A stretch of DNA of 37,434 nucleotides from positions 1 to 37,434 of the forward strand of contig WQTS01000122.1 in assembly GCA_009786185.1 (NCBI GenBank). The letters are read 5' to 3'. Shown piece after piece: positions 1-8,918 of this stretch. The notes beneath the pieces were generated by a model that saw only the letters and a list, made by a program, of their open reading frames with translations, was not told the origin of the DNA and searched no databases. Within the stretch, counting starts at the first letter, position 1, and every line of letters begins with the position of its first letter. Both the position numbers and the translations under genes were made by a program. Source of the stretch: Bacteroidota bacterium. GTDB taxonomy: Bacteria; Bacteroidota; Bacteroidia; Bacteroidales; WCHB1-69.

Positions 1-206
1 CAACTTGAAATGCGTATTTAAAATATCCTTCTTATACTTTTGTAAAACTAATATATACTAAATGCGCATGACTTTCAACTCTCAAAACTACAAATTCTTA
101 ACCGGAAAACATCAAAATCAAAACGTAATTTTTATGCACTTTCAATTCGATCTTGTGTTGAAAAATGAATTGAAAAATGTTAAACTGACTTATACTTTAT
201 AAATTC
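1..206. other. non-coding left edge
   Basis: AT-rich stretch beyond the 3' end of the first PspC gene. No convincing coding region or RNA gene is visible. A TACTTTTG box at 35-42 resembles a Bacteroidetes -7 element on the + strand but has no gene behind it and no clear -33 TTG at the right distance. Confidence 0.4.
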
Positions 207-1778
207 CTAATACACAGTATATTTATCCCCAAATGCCTTCCCAAAAACCACCTTTTTCCCCTCCGGAACCTGAAAATGAAGACGTATCAATTCGCCATCC
301 CATTTATCATCTTTCGTATATATCAGAGGTTCAATAATTAGCAAAGAATCTTTTAACGTATAATGGAACGGTATTTCCTGAGCATGCCGGTAAGCATTTC
401 TCAAATTGTTGCCGGAAGCTTCTCTGTAAATCTCAAGACCGAAATTTGCCTCATCTGTAGCGCTTTTGCCGGCAATAATGGGAAGGAAAAGTAATTTTTC
501 GTTTGCTTTTTTATTTGCTTTATAAAAGAACAGAACCGGTTGATTGTTGGGATAATCTCTTTCATTACAAACACTTCGATGGGTTTTCTTTTTAGAAGCC
601 CTTTTGTTGTGTTTGCATGTATAACTTTTTTTATGAATGCCCCAATGGTTCACGCGGCCTATTACCGACTCAAGCGATCCGTCGGTGTAATATGCTGAAG
701 GAATATCTACATATAATATATCGTGGTTTATCACAGGCAGTTCCACAGATTCATGAAAAGACCTCCAATGAAAAAACGATTTGGTGTGATAAATACTCAT
801 GCCCACAAAAGTAAACAGCGCAGCAATCCATAACAAAAAGATAGTCAGTCCGATTCCTACTCTTCCTTTAATATTGAACAACATCTTAATACCGCCATAA
901 AGTATGCCGATAAAGGGTAAAAGCAGTAAAGCCGCCAATAAACCGAAAAACCAACCGGGACGCCAACTAATGTCCACATAATGCAGCAGATCGGCAAACA
1001 ACACGCTCACTACGGTTTGCCCCGATACAAAGGCAATAATAAATGCCATAAGTACACTTACCGCAATTAAAATCAGGATAATACCAAAAAATATGAGAAA
1101 AATTCTTCCTATAATACGAAAAACTTCCGTAGCCGCAGGGGCTGATTTTTCGATGGAACGCCCGGCTTCGCGCAACTCTTCTTCCACTTTTCGTTGAATG
1201 TTTTTTATATCCGGCGTTTCTCCGTGCATTTCGTGGCGTTGCTGCACCGTACGCGCTGCCGGCGTAACAATCCACAATATCACATAGACTAACAAGGCAG
1301 TTCCGCTTGTCATTCCGAATAATGAAAAATTAAGTATCGAAAATCCGATAAAAAACACGACAAACAAAATGCGTATTAACACTACATCTATATTGAAATA
1401 AGCGGCAAGACCGCTACAAACGCCGCCAAGCACGCGGTTATCCATGTCGCGGTAAAGTTTTTTTCGTATCTCTTTTTTATTTTTTTTAGAAAAACCGACG
1501 TCGGGGTCTTGTTCACTGCTTTCCATTTCCTCCGGTTCTCCCAAAATGACAATAATCTCTTTGATAACAGTTTCCGAAATAGCTTGCTCCGGAGAACCGA
1601 TACGTTCTCTTAGCAATTCGGTAATGCGCAATTCAATATCCTCCACAATCTCTTTTCCGCCATCAAATTTTTCATAATGCGCTTGCAAACGATCTAAATA
1701 TTGTTTCAGTAAACGATAAGCATTTTCCTCTAAATTAAATGCTGTACCGCCAATGCTAACTTTTATGGTAGGTTTCAT
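207..1778 (-). CDS. PspC-domain membrane protein, long form
   Basis: 523 residues. Residues 1-85 form the soluble N-terminal region that Bacteroidetes PspC proteins carry; it is clearly paralogous to the same region of the protein at 2160-2714 (shared IGG, EE.AY, EDIE.R motifs). A PspC domain follows at about 107-173 (RDMDNRVLGGVCSGLAAYF, then a membrane segment and LWIVTP). Three more hydrophobic segments lie at about 225-255, 275-300 and 305-330, then a soluble C-terminal part. PspC proteins are inner-membrane partners of envelope-stress responses; the exact role in Bacteroidetes is not known. It is the last gene of a three-gene operon, 17 nt after the PadR gene. The start lies in the context ACATTATG, common in this window. 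Family call is firm, function is not. Confidence 0.88.
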   Translation of the reverse strand: MKPTIKVSIGGTAFNLEENAYRLLKQYLDRLQAHYEKFDGGKEIVEDIELRITELLRERIGSPEQAISETVIKEIIVILGEPEEMESSEQDPDVGFSKKNKKEIRKKLYRDMDNRVLGGVCSGLAAYFNIDVVLIRILFVVFFIGFSILNFSLFGMTSGTALLVYVILWIVTPAARTVQQRHEMHGETPDIKNIQRKVEEELREAGRSIEKSAPAATEVFRIIGRIFLIFFGIILILIAVSVLMAFIIAFVSGQTVVSVLFADLLHYVDISWRPGWFFGLLAALLLLPFIGILYGGIKMLFNIKGRVGIGLTIFLLWIAALFTFVGMSIYHTKSFFHWRSFHESVELPVINHDILYVDIPSAYYTDGSLESVIGRVNHWGIHKKSYTCKHNKRASKKKTHRSVCNERDYPNNQPVLFFYKANKKANEKLLFLPIIAGKSATDEANFGLEIYREASGNNLRNAYRHAQEIPFHYTLKDSLLIIEPLIYTKDDKWDGELIRLHFQVPEGKKVVFGKAFGDKYTVY

Positions 1779-1795
1779 AATGTTTTGTTTTAAAG

Positions 1796-2140
1796 TTAAT
1801 TATTGTTACGAATTTGCGCTATGGTGTTCACTATTTCTGTCCAAGCAACATCCAACTCTTGGAGCAATTGGCGCCCTCTTTCGGTAAGTGAATAGTATTT
1901 TCTAGGCGGTCCTTGTGGCGACTCTTCCCACCTGTAATTCAGCAATCCCTGATTTTTTTGACGGGTAAGCAAAGGATACAGCGTACCCTCCACTACAATC
2001 ATGTGCGCCGCCTTCAACTCGTTGATAATGGAGGTGGCATAAGCATCATTTTTGGAAAGAATACTCAAGATGCAATATTCTAAAATGCCTTTCCGCATTT
2101 GTGCTTTTATATTATCGGTATTTATAGATTCTACGAACAT
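1796..2140 (-). CDS. PadR family transcriptional regulator
   Basis: 114 residues, the size of the short (subfamily 2) PadR proteins. A winged helix is visible: MRKGILEYCILSIL helix, DAYATSIINEL, the recognition stretch VVEGTLYPLLTRQKNQGLL and the wing PRKYYSLTERGRQLL, followed by a short C-terminal dimer helix. PadR repressors usually control a neighbouring membrane or efflux gene. Here it sits between two PspC genes with gaps of 17 and 19 nt, so it probably regulates its own operon. M15 is a possible alternative start; the longer form is kept because it still leaves a normal intergenic gap to the upstream gene. No operator could be assigned. Confidence 0.9.
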   Translation of the reverse strand: MFVESINTDNIKAQMRKGILEYCILSILSKNDAYATSIINELKAAHMIVVEGTLYPLLTRQKNQGLLNYRWEESPQGPPRKYYSLTERGRQLLQELDVAWTEIVNTIAQIRNNN

Positions 2141-2159
2141 AATATATTGTTTTTAAGGT

Positions 2160-2714
2160 TTATTTTCTTGAAAAATTGGAGATATTTTCTGCAGTAACCG
2201 CTTCTCCCCGCATTTGTAATTTTTCTGCAATAGTATGGGCTTTGGGTACCACAATCCACATGATGATATATACCCAAAAAGAGAGTCCGCCAAAGAAAAG
2301 CGCTACAAGAAAAATAACACGAACAAGCGTCAAATCAACGTCGAAATAAGCTCCCAATCCGCTACAAACGCCACCAAGCATGGTGTTATCGGGATCGCGG
2401 AAAAGGCGTTTGAACGCTTTTACCGACGGCTCAGCTCTCCTATGTTCTTCCACGCGGGGAGCGTCCTCAGGATAACCCAACTGCGAAATTACCCGATCCA
2501 CCAATTTCATATCTACCACCTGATGCGATGATCTAAGATTTTCATGGAAAATTTCAGCCATTCTTGCTTCTATATCTTCCATAATTTCAGCGATATCCTG
2601 TTTGTTGGAAATCGTTGCCCGAAACGAATTCAAATAATGATCCAAGCGGGCGTACGCATCTTCTTCCACCACAAAACAAAATCCGCCAATGTTTGCTGTA
2701 ATTACTTTTTTCAT
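2160..2714 (-). CDS. PspC-domain membrane protein, short form
   Basis: 184 residues. N-terminal soluble region (1-85) homologous to the neighbour at 207-1778, then a PspC domain at about 103-158 (RDPDNTMLGGVCSGLGAYF, a hydrophobic helix, IIMWIVVPKA). It ends soon after the second membrane segment, unlike the long neighbour. First gene of the PspC / PadR / PspC operon; start in the context AACATTATG followed by an AAA-rich second codon run. The paired short and long PspC proteins may form one membrane complex under PadR control; that is inference from gene order. Confidence 0.88.
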   Translation of the reverse strand: MKKVITANIGGFCFVVEEDAYARLDHYLNSFRATISNKQDIAEIMEDIEARMAEIFHENLRSSHQVVDMKLVDRVISQLGYPEDAPRVEEHRRAEPSVKAFKRLFRDPDNTMLGGVCSGLGAYFDVDLTLVRVIFLVALFFGGLSFWVYIIMWIVVPKAHTIAEKLQMRGEAVTAENISNFSRK

Positions 2715-2843
2715 AATGTTTATTTTTTATAGTATTAAAATTTCCGTTTTATTCGGCACCGCAAAGAAATAAAAAATATTTAATATCTTGTATTACATAG
2801 TAGTAAATTTTTATATTTCACTGATTATCATTAAAATAATTTT

Positions 2844-2875
2844 CATAATGCCTTTGTAAAGAAGATGGCATTATG
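2844..2875 (-). terminator. stem-loop after tsaD, possible terminator
   Basis: A 9-bp perfect stem (CATAATGCC / GGCATTATG) with a 14-nt loop lies 29 nt beyond the tsaD stop. On the minus strand it is followed by AAAATTATTTT, a poor U-tract; on the plus strand it is followed by TTTTT but no gene reads that way. Likely the tsaD transcript end. Confidence 0.4.
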
Positions 2876-2903
2876 TTTTTGAACGCAATAATTGGAAATT
2901 TTG

Positions 2904-3929
2904 TTACGCTTTTTTAAAGGAAGAATACGGTATTGCACTCAAATTGGCATACTCTTGTTGCAAATATTTAAAGTAACCATAGCAAGCAATCATCGCGGCA
3001 TTATCCGTAGTAAGCGCCAACGGCGGAATAGTTACCTGCATGTTGTATTTTTCAGCTAACTCTGTCATCCGTTTTCGCAACTCGGAATTGGCAGCAACGC
3101 CTCCCGACAACGCGAAATTGGTGCATTTATGTGTTTTAATCGCCTTTTCCATTTTATCCGTAAGCGATTTAATAATGTGATATTGGATAGAGGCAGCTAA
3201 GTCATTCACATTTTCTTCAATAAAATTCGGATTTTCTGCTAAACGATCTCTTACGAAATAAAGAAACGATGTTTTTAATCCACTAAAACTGAAATCTAAA
3301 CCGGGAAGTCTGGCTATAGAAAAAGTAAAACGTTTAGGATCGCCTTGCTGGGCTAATCTGTCAATAACGGGTCCGCCCGGATAAGAAAGTCCCAATATTT
3401 TGGCAGATTTATCAAAAGCTTCGCCTGCGGCATCATCAATAGTTCTTCCGAGAAGTTCCATGTTAAAATAATCGTGCACCATTAACAGCAACGTATGTCC
3501 GCCGGAAACCGTTAAACACAAAAACGGAAATTCGGGCTTCGGCTGATTTGCTTCCGTATCTAAAAAGTTTGCTAATACGTGAGCCTGCAAATGATCCACA
3601 ACGATTAACGGGACGTTTAAACTCAAAGCCAATCCTTTGGCAAACGAACTTCCCACTAACAATGAGCCGAGCAAGCCGGGTCCGTTCGTATAAGCAATTG
3701 CCGAAATCTGCTCTTTGCTGATTCCGGCTCTTTTCAACGCCGTATCCACCACCGGAATCATATTTTGTTGGTGTGCGCGCGATGCCAATTCCGGAACGAC
3801 TCCGCCATATTCGGCATGAATTTTTTGTCCGGCAATCACGTTCGACAAAATTTTTGTGCCGCAAATTACAGCTGCTGAGGTGTCATCGCAAGAAGATTCG
3901 ATGCCGAGGATGTAGGGGGGAGTGGTCAT
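2904..3929 (-). CDS. tsaD: tRNA N6-adenosine threonylcarbamoyltransferase
   Basis: 341 residues, full length for TsaD (Kae1/YgjD). It transfers the threonylcarbamoyl group from TC-AMP to A37 of ANN-decoding tRNAs, working with TsaB and TsaE in bacteria. Visible motifs: GIESSCDDTSAA at 9-20, YGGVVPELASRAHQ, the metal-binding HLQAH (H113, H117), VSGGHT near 143-148, the phosphate motif SGGVAANSELR, and the C-terminal LTTDNAAMIA with the metal-binding Asp. It stands alone on the minus strand, divergent from the TPR lipoprotein, with a good -7 box (TACTTTTG) about 38 nt before its start. An essential housekeeping gene, with no oddities. Confidence 0.97.
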   Translation of the reverse strand: MTTPPYILGIESSCDDTSAAVICGTKILSNVIAGQKIHAEYGGVVPELASRAHQQNMIPVVDTALKRAGISKEQISAIAYTNGPGLLGSLLVGSSFAKGLALSLNVPLIVVDHLQAHVLANFLDTEANQPKPEFPFLCLTVSGGHTLLLMVHDYFNMELLGRTIDDAAGEAFDKSAKILGLSYPGGPVIDRLAQQGDPKRFTFSIARLPGLDFSFSGLKTSFLYFVRDRLAENPNFIEENVNDLAASIQYHIIKSLTDKMEKAIKTHKCTNFALSGGVAANSELRKRMTELAEKYNMQVTIPPLALTTDNAAMIACYGYFKYLQQEYANLSAIPYSSFKKA

Positions 3930-3966
3930 TTTCTAAGTTTCGATTTTTTGTAAATAATTGTGGTGG

Positions 3967-3974
3967 CAAAAGTA
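3967..3974 (-). promoter_or_regulatory. -7 promoter box of tsaD
   Basis: Minus-strand TACTTTTG matches the Bacteroidetes TAnnTTTG -7 consensus; a TTTG lies 18 nt further upstream (3993-3996). It is 37 nt before the tsaD start. Confidence 0.6.
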
Positions 3975-4002
3975 AGGAAATCTTTCATTCCCCAAAAAAA
4001 TA

Positions 4003-4010
4003 TATTTTTG
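4003..4010 (+). promoter_or_regulatory. -7 promoter box of the TPR lipoprotein gene
   Basis: TATTTTTG matches TAnnTTTG and lies 22 nt before the ATG at 4033. No clear -33 TTTG. Back-to-back with the tsaD promoter. Confidence 0.55.
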
Positions 4011-4032
4011 CCCAATTAATTATTCATTACTC

Positions 4033-5067
4033 ATGAAAAAACTCCTCTTTTTAAGTGTTTTAATTGCGCTGATCTGCTCTTTCTCTTGTCAGTCAAAAAA
4101 ATACGATAATCTTCCTTCTTCCTTAGCCGAATTAAACAGGAAAATTGATAAAAGTCCCAAAAACAGCGATTTATATCAACTTCGCGCGGAATATTTTTAT
4201 CGTAATAATCAGGTGGACAAAGCGTTGGCGGATATTTTGCATGCTATTAAATTAAATGATAAAAAATCTACATATTATGTTACCTTGGCAGACATCTATT
4301 TAGCTAAAAATGAGACTGATTTAGTGGAGGAAATGTTAAAAAAAGCGATCTCTATTGATGATTTGAATGAAGCCTATTTGAAATTGGCAGAGTTATACTT
4401 GTATCAATATATGTACAGGGAGTCCGATGAGATATTGGAACGGGCAATCCGCTTGCAAAATCACAATCCTAAAGCGTTTTTAACCAGAGCTATTTTGTTA
4501 AGAGAAACCGGCGACACCCTCGGTTGGTTAAGAATGATGCAACTTGTAATTGACCAAGATCCTTTCGAAGTAATTGCCTATTCGGATTTGGCGTATTATT
4601 TTCAGGAACGACTTGACCCGTTAGCGATCAGCTATTATAAGAATGCATTGGATGTATCGCCGAATGACAAAATTTTAAACTACAATTTAGGAAAACTATA
4701 TCAGGATTTGGGCGCTTTGGAAATGGAAAGAGGAAAGCCATTTAAAAATATAGTTGAATTTGAGCTGGCAAAAGAGCAATATAAAAACCTTATTGCCATA
4801 GACCCAAGAAGTTATCCTGCGTATAATAATTTGGGATATATTGCTTTGGTGTATGAAGATAATTATGAAGAAGCTATTCGCTATTTTACCAAAGCCATTG
4901 AGCTTGATTCTTTGTACGATCAGGCTTGGTGCAACAGAGGTATTGCATACTTTTATTTGGAAGATTGGCAGAATGCTCGTGCGGATTTTTTGCAAAGTAG
5001 AAGAATAAACCCCTACAATGAAGGTGCTATCAAAGAGTTGAACCGCTTAGACGCCATGAGAAAATAA
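4033..5067 (+). CDS. TPR-repeat lipoprotein
   Basis: 344 residues. Signal peptide with a hydrophobic core (LLFLSVLIALICSF) ending at a lipobox Cys at position 19, so a probable lipoprotein. The rest is a chain of tetratricopeptide repeats: repeated A/G at position 8 and A/Y at 20 in units such as YQLRAEYFYRNNQVDKALAD, YNNLGYIALVYEDNYEEAIR and WCNRGIAYFYLEDWQNARAD. TPR proteins are scaffolds; the partner cannot be read from the sequence. It is followed after 3 nt by ruvB, so the two are co-transcribed, a common arrangement of an envelope gene with a housekeeping gene in this phylum that need not mean a shared task. Confidence 0.88.
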   Translation: MKKLLFLSVLIALICSFSCQSKKYDNLPSSLAELNRKIDKSPKNSDLYQLRAEYFYRNNQVDKALADILHAIKLNDKKSTYYVTLADIYLAKNETDLVEEMLKKAISIDDLNEAYLKLAELYLYQYMYRESDEILERAIRLQNHNPKAFLTRAILLRETGDTLGWLRMMQLVIDQDPFEVIAYSDLAYYFQERLDPLAISYYKNALDVSPNDKILNYNLGKLYQDLGALEMERGKPFKNIVEFELAKEQYKNLIAIDPRSYPAYNNLGYIALVYEDNYEEAIRYFTKAIELDSLYDQAWCNRGIAYFYLEDWQNARADFLQSRRINPYNEGAIKELNRLDAMRK

Positions 5068-5070
5068 ACT

Positions 5071-6099
5071 ATGTTAAATCCCAATTTAGATGCTTCTAAT
5101 GGACGCTTGTCGGCAGCCGAAAAAGAATTTGAACGCGCAGTTCGTCCTTCCGATTTTGCTAATTTTTTCGGTCAAGAACAAGTCATTGAAAATATCATCA
5201 TCTTTGTAAAAGCGGCAAGAGCAAGAAAGGAGGCGCTGGATCACGTGTTGCTGCACGGTCCGCCCGGATTGGGAAAAACCACGCTATCGCATATTATCGC
5301 CAATGAGATGGGGGTAAACCTGAAAGTTACCTCCGGACCCGTGATAGACAAACCCGGCGAATTAGCAGGTTTGTTGACCAATTTAGAACCTCACGATGTG
5401 CTTTTTATTGACGAAATTCATCGCCTCTCTCCGGTGGTAGAAGAATATTTATATTCGGCAATGGAAGATTATAAAATTGATATTATGATTGATTCGGGTC
5501 CGAATGCCAGAAGCGTGCAAATCTCCTTAAATCCGTTTACGTTAGTGGGGGCTACTACGCGTTCGGGGTTATTAACGGCGCCTTTGCGCTCACGTTTTGG
5601 CATTAATTTGCGGCTTCATTATTATGATTCTCAAACGCTTGCGCGCATCCTTAAACGCTCCGCAGGAATTTTAGATGTTGAAATGACCGATGATGCCGGA
5701 TTTGAAATTGCCCGCCGAAGCCGCGGTACTCCGCGTATTGCTAATTTGCTGTTGCGCCGCGTGCGCGATTTTGCCCAAATTAAAGGCGACGGAACCATTA
5801 CCTACGATATTACCCAAGTGGCGCTTGCCGCTTTAAATGTTGATGTTCACGGGTTAGATGAAATGGATAACAAAATTTTGCAAACCATTATTGAGAAATT
5901 TAAAGGCGGACCTGTAGGGCTAACCACCATTGCCACCGCTGTGGGCGAAGATGCCGGAACTATTGAAGAAGTGTATGAACCGTTTTTAATTCAAGAAGGA
6001 TTTTTAATGAGAACGCCCCGCGGACGGGAAGCCACAGAAAGTGCATACAAACATCTCGGAAAAACATTTCAATCCAATATTCATACATTGTTTTCTTAA
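5071..6099 (+). CDS. ruvB: Holliday junction branch migration DNA helicase RuvB
   Basis: 342 residues, normal length. AAA+ ATPase that drives branch migration with RuvA at Holliday junctions. Walker [10 protein letters not shown] at 63-71, Walker [11 protein letters not shown] at about 108-118, sensor 1 region LVGATTRSG, arginine finger region APLRSRF, and the C-terminal winged helix ([23 protein letters not shown] ending in TPRGR). It starts 3 nt after the TPR gene. No ruvA or ruvC nearby, as is usual in Bacteroidetes. Confidence 0.98.
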   Translation: MLNPNLDASNGRLSAAEKEFERAVRPSDFANFFGQEQVIENIIIFVKAARARKEALDHVLLHGPPGLGKTTLSHIIANEMGVNLKVTSGPVIDKPGELAGLLTNLEPHDVLFIDEIHRLSPVVEEYLYSAMEDYKIDIMIDSGPNARSVQISLNPFTLVGATTRSGLLTAPLRSRFGINLRLHYYDSQTLARILKRSAGILDVEMTDDAGFEIARRSRGTPRIANLLLRRVRDFAQIKGDGTITYDITQVALAALNVDVHGLDEMDNKILQTIIEKFKGGPVGLTTIATAVGEDAGTIEEVYEPFLIQEGFLMRTPRGREATESAYKHLGKTFQSNIHTLFS

Positions 6100-6111
6100 A
6101 AGACTTAAGCT

Positions 6112-6861
6112 ATGAAAAGATTCGCCTTTTTTATTGTAATTTTAGCTTGTTGCAGTTTTGCTGCTGCTAATCAACCCGCTACAAATAATATCGCATTGTC
6201 GAACAACGAAAATCGTCCGGTGTTTTTTGGGGTAAGTTTTGGACCTACTGTAGATTGGTTTGCGCCCACTGTTGACAGCCTAAGCAGAAATGCCGCTAAA
6301 GTTGGATTTATTGGCGGTATTAATTTTGATGTCAGCTTGAACAAACAAAGAATAATTTACTTCTCCACAGGTTTGTTATTTAGATATTTGCAAGGGGAAC
6401 TTTCATTCATCAACGAATACCATTTTAACAATATTGCCGATATGAGCACCTCGTTGGTGTTGCCCGCCGTAAGAACTTATGAAACAATGTATCTCACTGT
6501 TCCTACGGGAGTAAAATTTAGGACATCGCCTTCAAAAAATTGTGCTTTTTTTGGAAAATTGGGATTCTATCATAATTTTAAAGTAGGTGGAGAGCAATTT
6601 GATAGTTTTTCATTTCAAGATCCTAACTACTCTCTTACCACTGAAAAAGTGAAAAATAGAGATGCTGCACTATTTGCTGAGTCGGTGTATGTTGGGTTGG
6701 GATTCGAATACTTATTGGGGAATAATGCCAGAGTATTTGCCAATGTAGATTATAGCTGTCAGTTTTATTATTTTAGCAACAGTGCGAAAAATGATTTTAC
6801 CGGTATGCGGTTTAAATCCATGGTGCATTCGTTACATATTGTTTTTGGGTTTAAGTTTTAA
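6112..6861 (+). CDS. outer-membrane beta-barrel protein, PorT-like size
   Basis: 249 residues. Cleavable signal peptide (core FAFFIVILACCSFAAA, cut near residue 19). The remainder alternates polar and hydrophobic residues in strands rich in F, Y and G and ends in FGFKF, the terminal aromatic expected of an outer-membrane barrel. Size and pattern fit the 8-strand 'outer membrane beta-barrel / PorT family' proteins of Bacteroidetes; no closer identity can be given. It follows ruvB by 12 nt and overlaps the convergent gene at 6858 by 4 nt. Confidence 0.7.
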   Translation: MKRFAFFIVILACCSFAAANQPATNNIALSNNENRPVFFGVSFGPTVDWFAPTVDSLSRNAAKVGFIGGINFDVSLNKQRIIYFSTGLLFRYLQGELSFINEYHFNNIADMSTSLVLPAVRTYETMYLTVPTGVKFRTSPSKNCAFFGKLGFYHNFKVGGEQFDSFSFQDPNYSLTTEKVKNRDAALFAESVYVGLGFEYLLGNNARVFANVDYSCQFYYFSNSAKNDFTGMRFKSMVHSLHIVFGFKF

Positions 6862-8090
6862 AACAACGCCACTGACCCATAAGTTGCCCGAATTTTTACC
6901 GATTTTCCGGAGTTTTGATTATTGCCAAAAAAACCACTCATTTGAAGAGAATTATTGCCTGCTTCAAAAGTTGTGTGATTCCATTTTACATTCTTATCTT
7001 TAAAATCAGTATATCTTCCCGAATAATCAAACGCAAAAGATTGATTTTGTGGAATATTGAGTCTAACATTACTATGATGAGATACAATGCTAATATTTGT
7101 AAACGAAATTAAAACCTCACCAATGGTTACATTGGAATAAGACAAGTCAATGATAAATGAATATTTTAAAGAGCCCATTGTAAATGTTCCATACCTCATT
7201 TCTCCTTTTAAATTATCTACACTGTTTTGTATAGAAATCTTATCGTAGCCGGAGGTAAGGGTGAAAACTTTTACTTTATCTAATTTAATGGTGCAGTATT
7301 TAGAATCTAAATTGAGCGTACCTACTTCATTCAAATTTCCGGTACTGTACATTACGTCGAAAGAAAGACGCTCCGCATGTTTTATGTTAAAATTGCCATA
7401 TTTAAGCGTGATTTTATTATTTCCAAACAAATTATCAATTTTCAGGTTTCCATACCTAATATCAATTTTGTTGTTATTTCCAAACAAGTTACCGGCATTT
7501 AGATTTCCATACATGATATTGACATCAAAGTCATTATGAGCATCTGCCAATACTACACTGCCATAACGCGAAGTTACTTCTAAGAAAATATCTTTGGGAA
7601 TTTTTACCAAGAGGTTAATTTCCAATCCTTCAACTGTATTTTGTCTATTTCTATCATTTGAGTAATTGAACGTTAAACTGTAGCTTACTTTTTTTCCCGA
7701 TTGTTTAGTTGTTATATTTAATCCATTCAATACTTGCTCCATAACTTTTTCCGTAGCATTTTTTACCGTAACCGTGGTGGTGAAATCAATTTCATTTTTA
7801 TCCCATTCTTCGAAGGTAATTTTTGTATAATTTGTGTTAACATCTAAAATATCCTTAGATTTTACTTTAAAGTTTTTTGTAAATACTTCTGTTTGAGTGC
7901 TTATTTTTTGTTGTTTTTGCGCGAAAAGCGTGTTAGGCAGAAGGCAGAGAGAAGAAAGGAGAAAGGAAAAAAGGAGAAGGGAGAAGGGAGAAAGGAAGAA
8001 GGAAGGAACAATTTCTTTTCCTCTTTGAGGGGAAGGTGGTAGCCGGCGGCTTGTCGCCGGATGACGGAAGAGGTGGATGATGGTTGCCAT
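6858..8090 (-). CDS. secreted beta-strand-repeat protein, DUF4097-like
   Basis: 410 residues. Residues from about 60 onward (after LPNTLFAQ) resemble DUF4097-type proteins: a run of short beta repeats such as YGNLNAGNLFGNNNKIDIRY and YGNLKIDNLFGNNKITLKY, expected to form a right-handed beta-helix at the cell surface. The first 52 residues are odd: the whole N-terminus, including the hydrophobic signal core SPFSLLLFSFLLSSLCLL, is encoded by a heptanucleotide repeat plus a palindromic module (7927-8085). It is last in the sigma / membrane protein / DUF2807 / DUF4097 operon, 10 nt after the previous stop. Function unknown; cell-surface sensing or adhesion is a guess from the operon. Confidence 0.75.
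   Translation of the reverse strand: MATIIHLFRHPATSRRLPPSPQRGKEIVPSFFLSPFSLLLFSFLLSSLCLLPNTLFAQKQQKISTQTEVFTKNFKVKSKDILDVNTNYTKITFEEWDKNEIDFTTTVTVKNATEKVMEQVLNGLNITTKQSGKKVSYSLTFNYSNDRNRQNTVEGLEINLLVKIPKDIFLEVTSRYGSVVLADAHNDFDVNIMYGNLNAGNLFGNNNKIDIRYGNLKIDNLFGNNKITLKYGNFNIKHAERLSFDVMYSTGNLNEVGTLNLDSKYCTIKLDKVKVFTLTSGYDKISIQNSVDNLKGEMRYGTFTMGSLKYSFIIDLSYSNVTIGEVLISFTNISIVSHHSNVRLNIPQNQSFAFDYSGRYTDFKDKNVKWNHTTFEAGNNSLQMSGFFGNNQNSGKSVKIRATYGSVALF
7927..8085. repeat. heptanucleotide tract plus palindromic module, coding
   Basis: Plus-strand purine tract 7933-8010 with a 7-bp period (units such as AGAAGGG and AGAAAGG), then a module with CTCTTTGAGGGG, GGTGG, an inner palindrome CCGGCG/CGCCGG at 8043-8060, and ACGGAAGAGGTGG. 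The order matches the composite elements in alaS (24314-24399) and at 29591-29690. It encodes the first 52 residues of the gene at 6858-8090. Confidence 0.75.
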
Positions 8091-8100
8091 GATTACTATA

Positions 8101-8892
8101 TTAAAGTTTCACTACTTTTCCCGAGCCGGCAACACTGGGCTTAATGGTGCTTGGGTTGCCCTTGTATCTCACTTTGCCGCTTCCGGCAATGCTTGCAATA
8201 AGTGTGTCTGTAACATGTGCCTCTACATTTCCGCTTCCGGCGATATCTGCTTGCAGTTGCGCTATTTTGCAATCCAGAGCTTTTACGCTTCCGCTTCCGG
8301 CAATGCTAACGTCGGCTTTTTGAATGGTTCCATTAAGTTGCACACTGGCAGAGCCTGCAATGTCAGCCTTAAGGTTTGTTATATTTACCGAATATTTGTT
8401 TGCCAAAATTTTAGCGCTTCCAGCCAACTCAATGTTTAATTTTTTTGAAGTAAAATTAGTGCAAAAATTAACTTTAGAACCTCCTGCAATTGAAATTTTT
8501 TCAAGCTGGTCGGAAGAAACCTTTAGCAAACTTTTTGAAGGTTTCAGGTTGTGTTTATTTTTATATTCATTTTTTAATTGAATACGCAACACATCGTTCT
8601 CTGTGTAAATGTCGTAATATTCTAAAAGATTGTTATCAACGGTAAATTCCAAATTTCCTGTATTTCTACCCTGTGAATAATCTATTTCTACAAATGTTTC
8701 TACTTCAATTTTAGAAAAATTTGAAATGGGAATGGATTGGGTTGTCAGTTTGCCGTTTCCTTTAATTTCTTTGTTGCGTTGGGCAAACAATGTGTTGGGG
8801 AAAAGGAAGAAGGCAGAAAGCAGAAAGCAGAAAGCGTAACTTGTAACTCGTAATTTGTAACTTTGAAACGGAAGTGGTGTTAATTTTTTCAT
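8101..8892 (-). CDS. secreted GIN-domain protein (DUF2807, head GIN domain)
   Basis: 263 residues from the chosen ATG at 8892, which has the context AACATTATG; an upstream in-frame ATG at 8928 would overlap the preceding gene. After the signal peptide the protein begins with the GIN-domain pattern GNGKLTTQSIPISNFSKIEV, then many AGS/AGSG turns (SIAGSGSVKA, DIAGSGNVEA, SIAGSGKVRY, SVAGSGKVVKL) that mark a parallel beta-helix. Bacteroidetes GIN proteins often sit near ECF sigma or PspC genes; the role is unproven and 'adhesin' in database names is speculative. The signal peptide (residues about 9-30) is encoded by a heptanucleotide repeat and ends in PNTLFAQ, like the next gene. Confidence 0.88.
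   Translation of the reverse strand: MKKLTPLPFQSYKLRVTSYAFCFLLSAFFLFPNTLFAQRNKEIKGNGKLTTQSIPISNFSKIEVETFVEIDYSQGRNTGNLEFTVDNNLLEYYDIYTENDVLRIQLKNEYKNKHNLKPSKSLLKVSSDQLEKISIAGGSKVNFCTNFTSKKLNIELAGSAKILANKYSVNITNLKADIAGSASVQLNGTIQKADVSIAGSGSVKALDCKIAQLQADIAGSGNVEAHVTDTLIASIAGSGKVRYKGNPSTIKPSVAGSGKVVKL
8799..8868. repeat. heptanucleotide tract encoding a signal peptide
   Basis: Plus strand: several GCAGAAA units followed without a break in phase by TAACTTG-type units (TTGTAAC, TCGTAAT, TTGTAAC), all on a 7-bp period. Two heptamer families are fused here. On the minus strand it encodes about residues 9-31 of the GIN-domain protein. Confidence 0.75.
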
Positions 8893-8918
8893 AATGTTAT
8901 AGGTTTTATTTGTAATTG

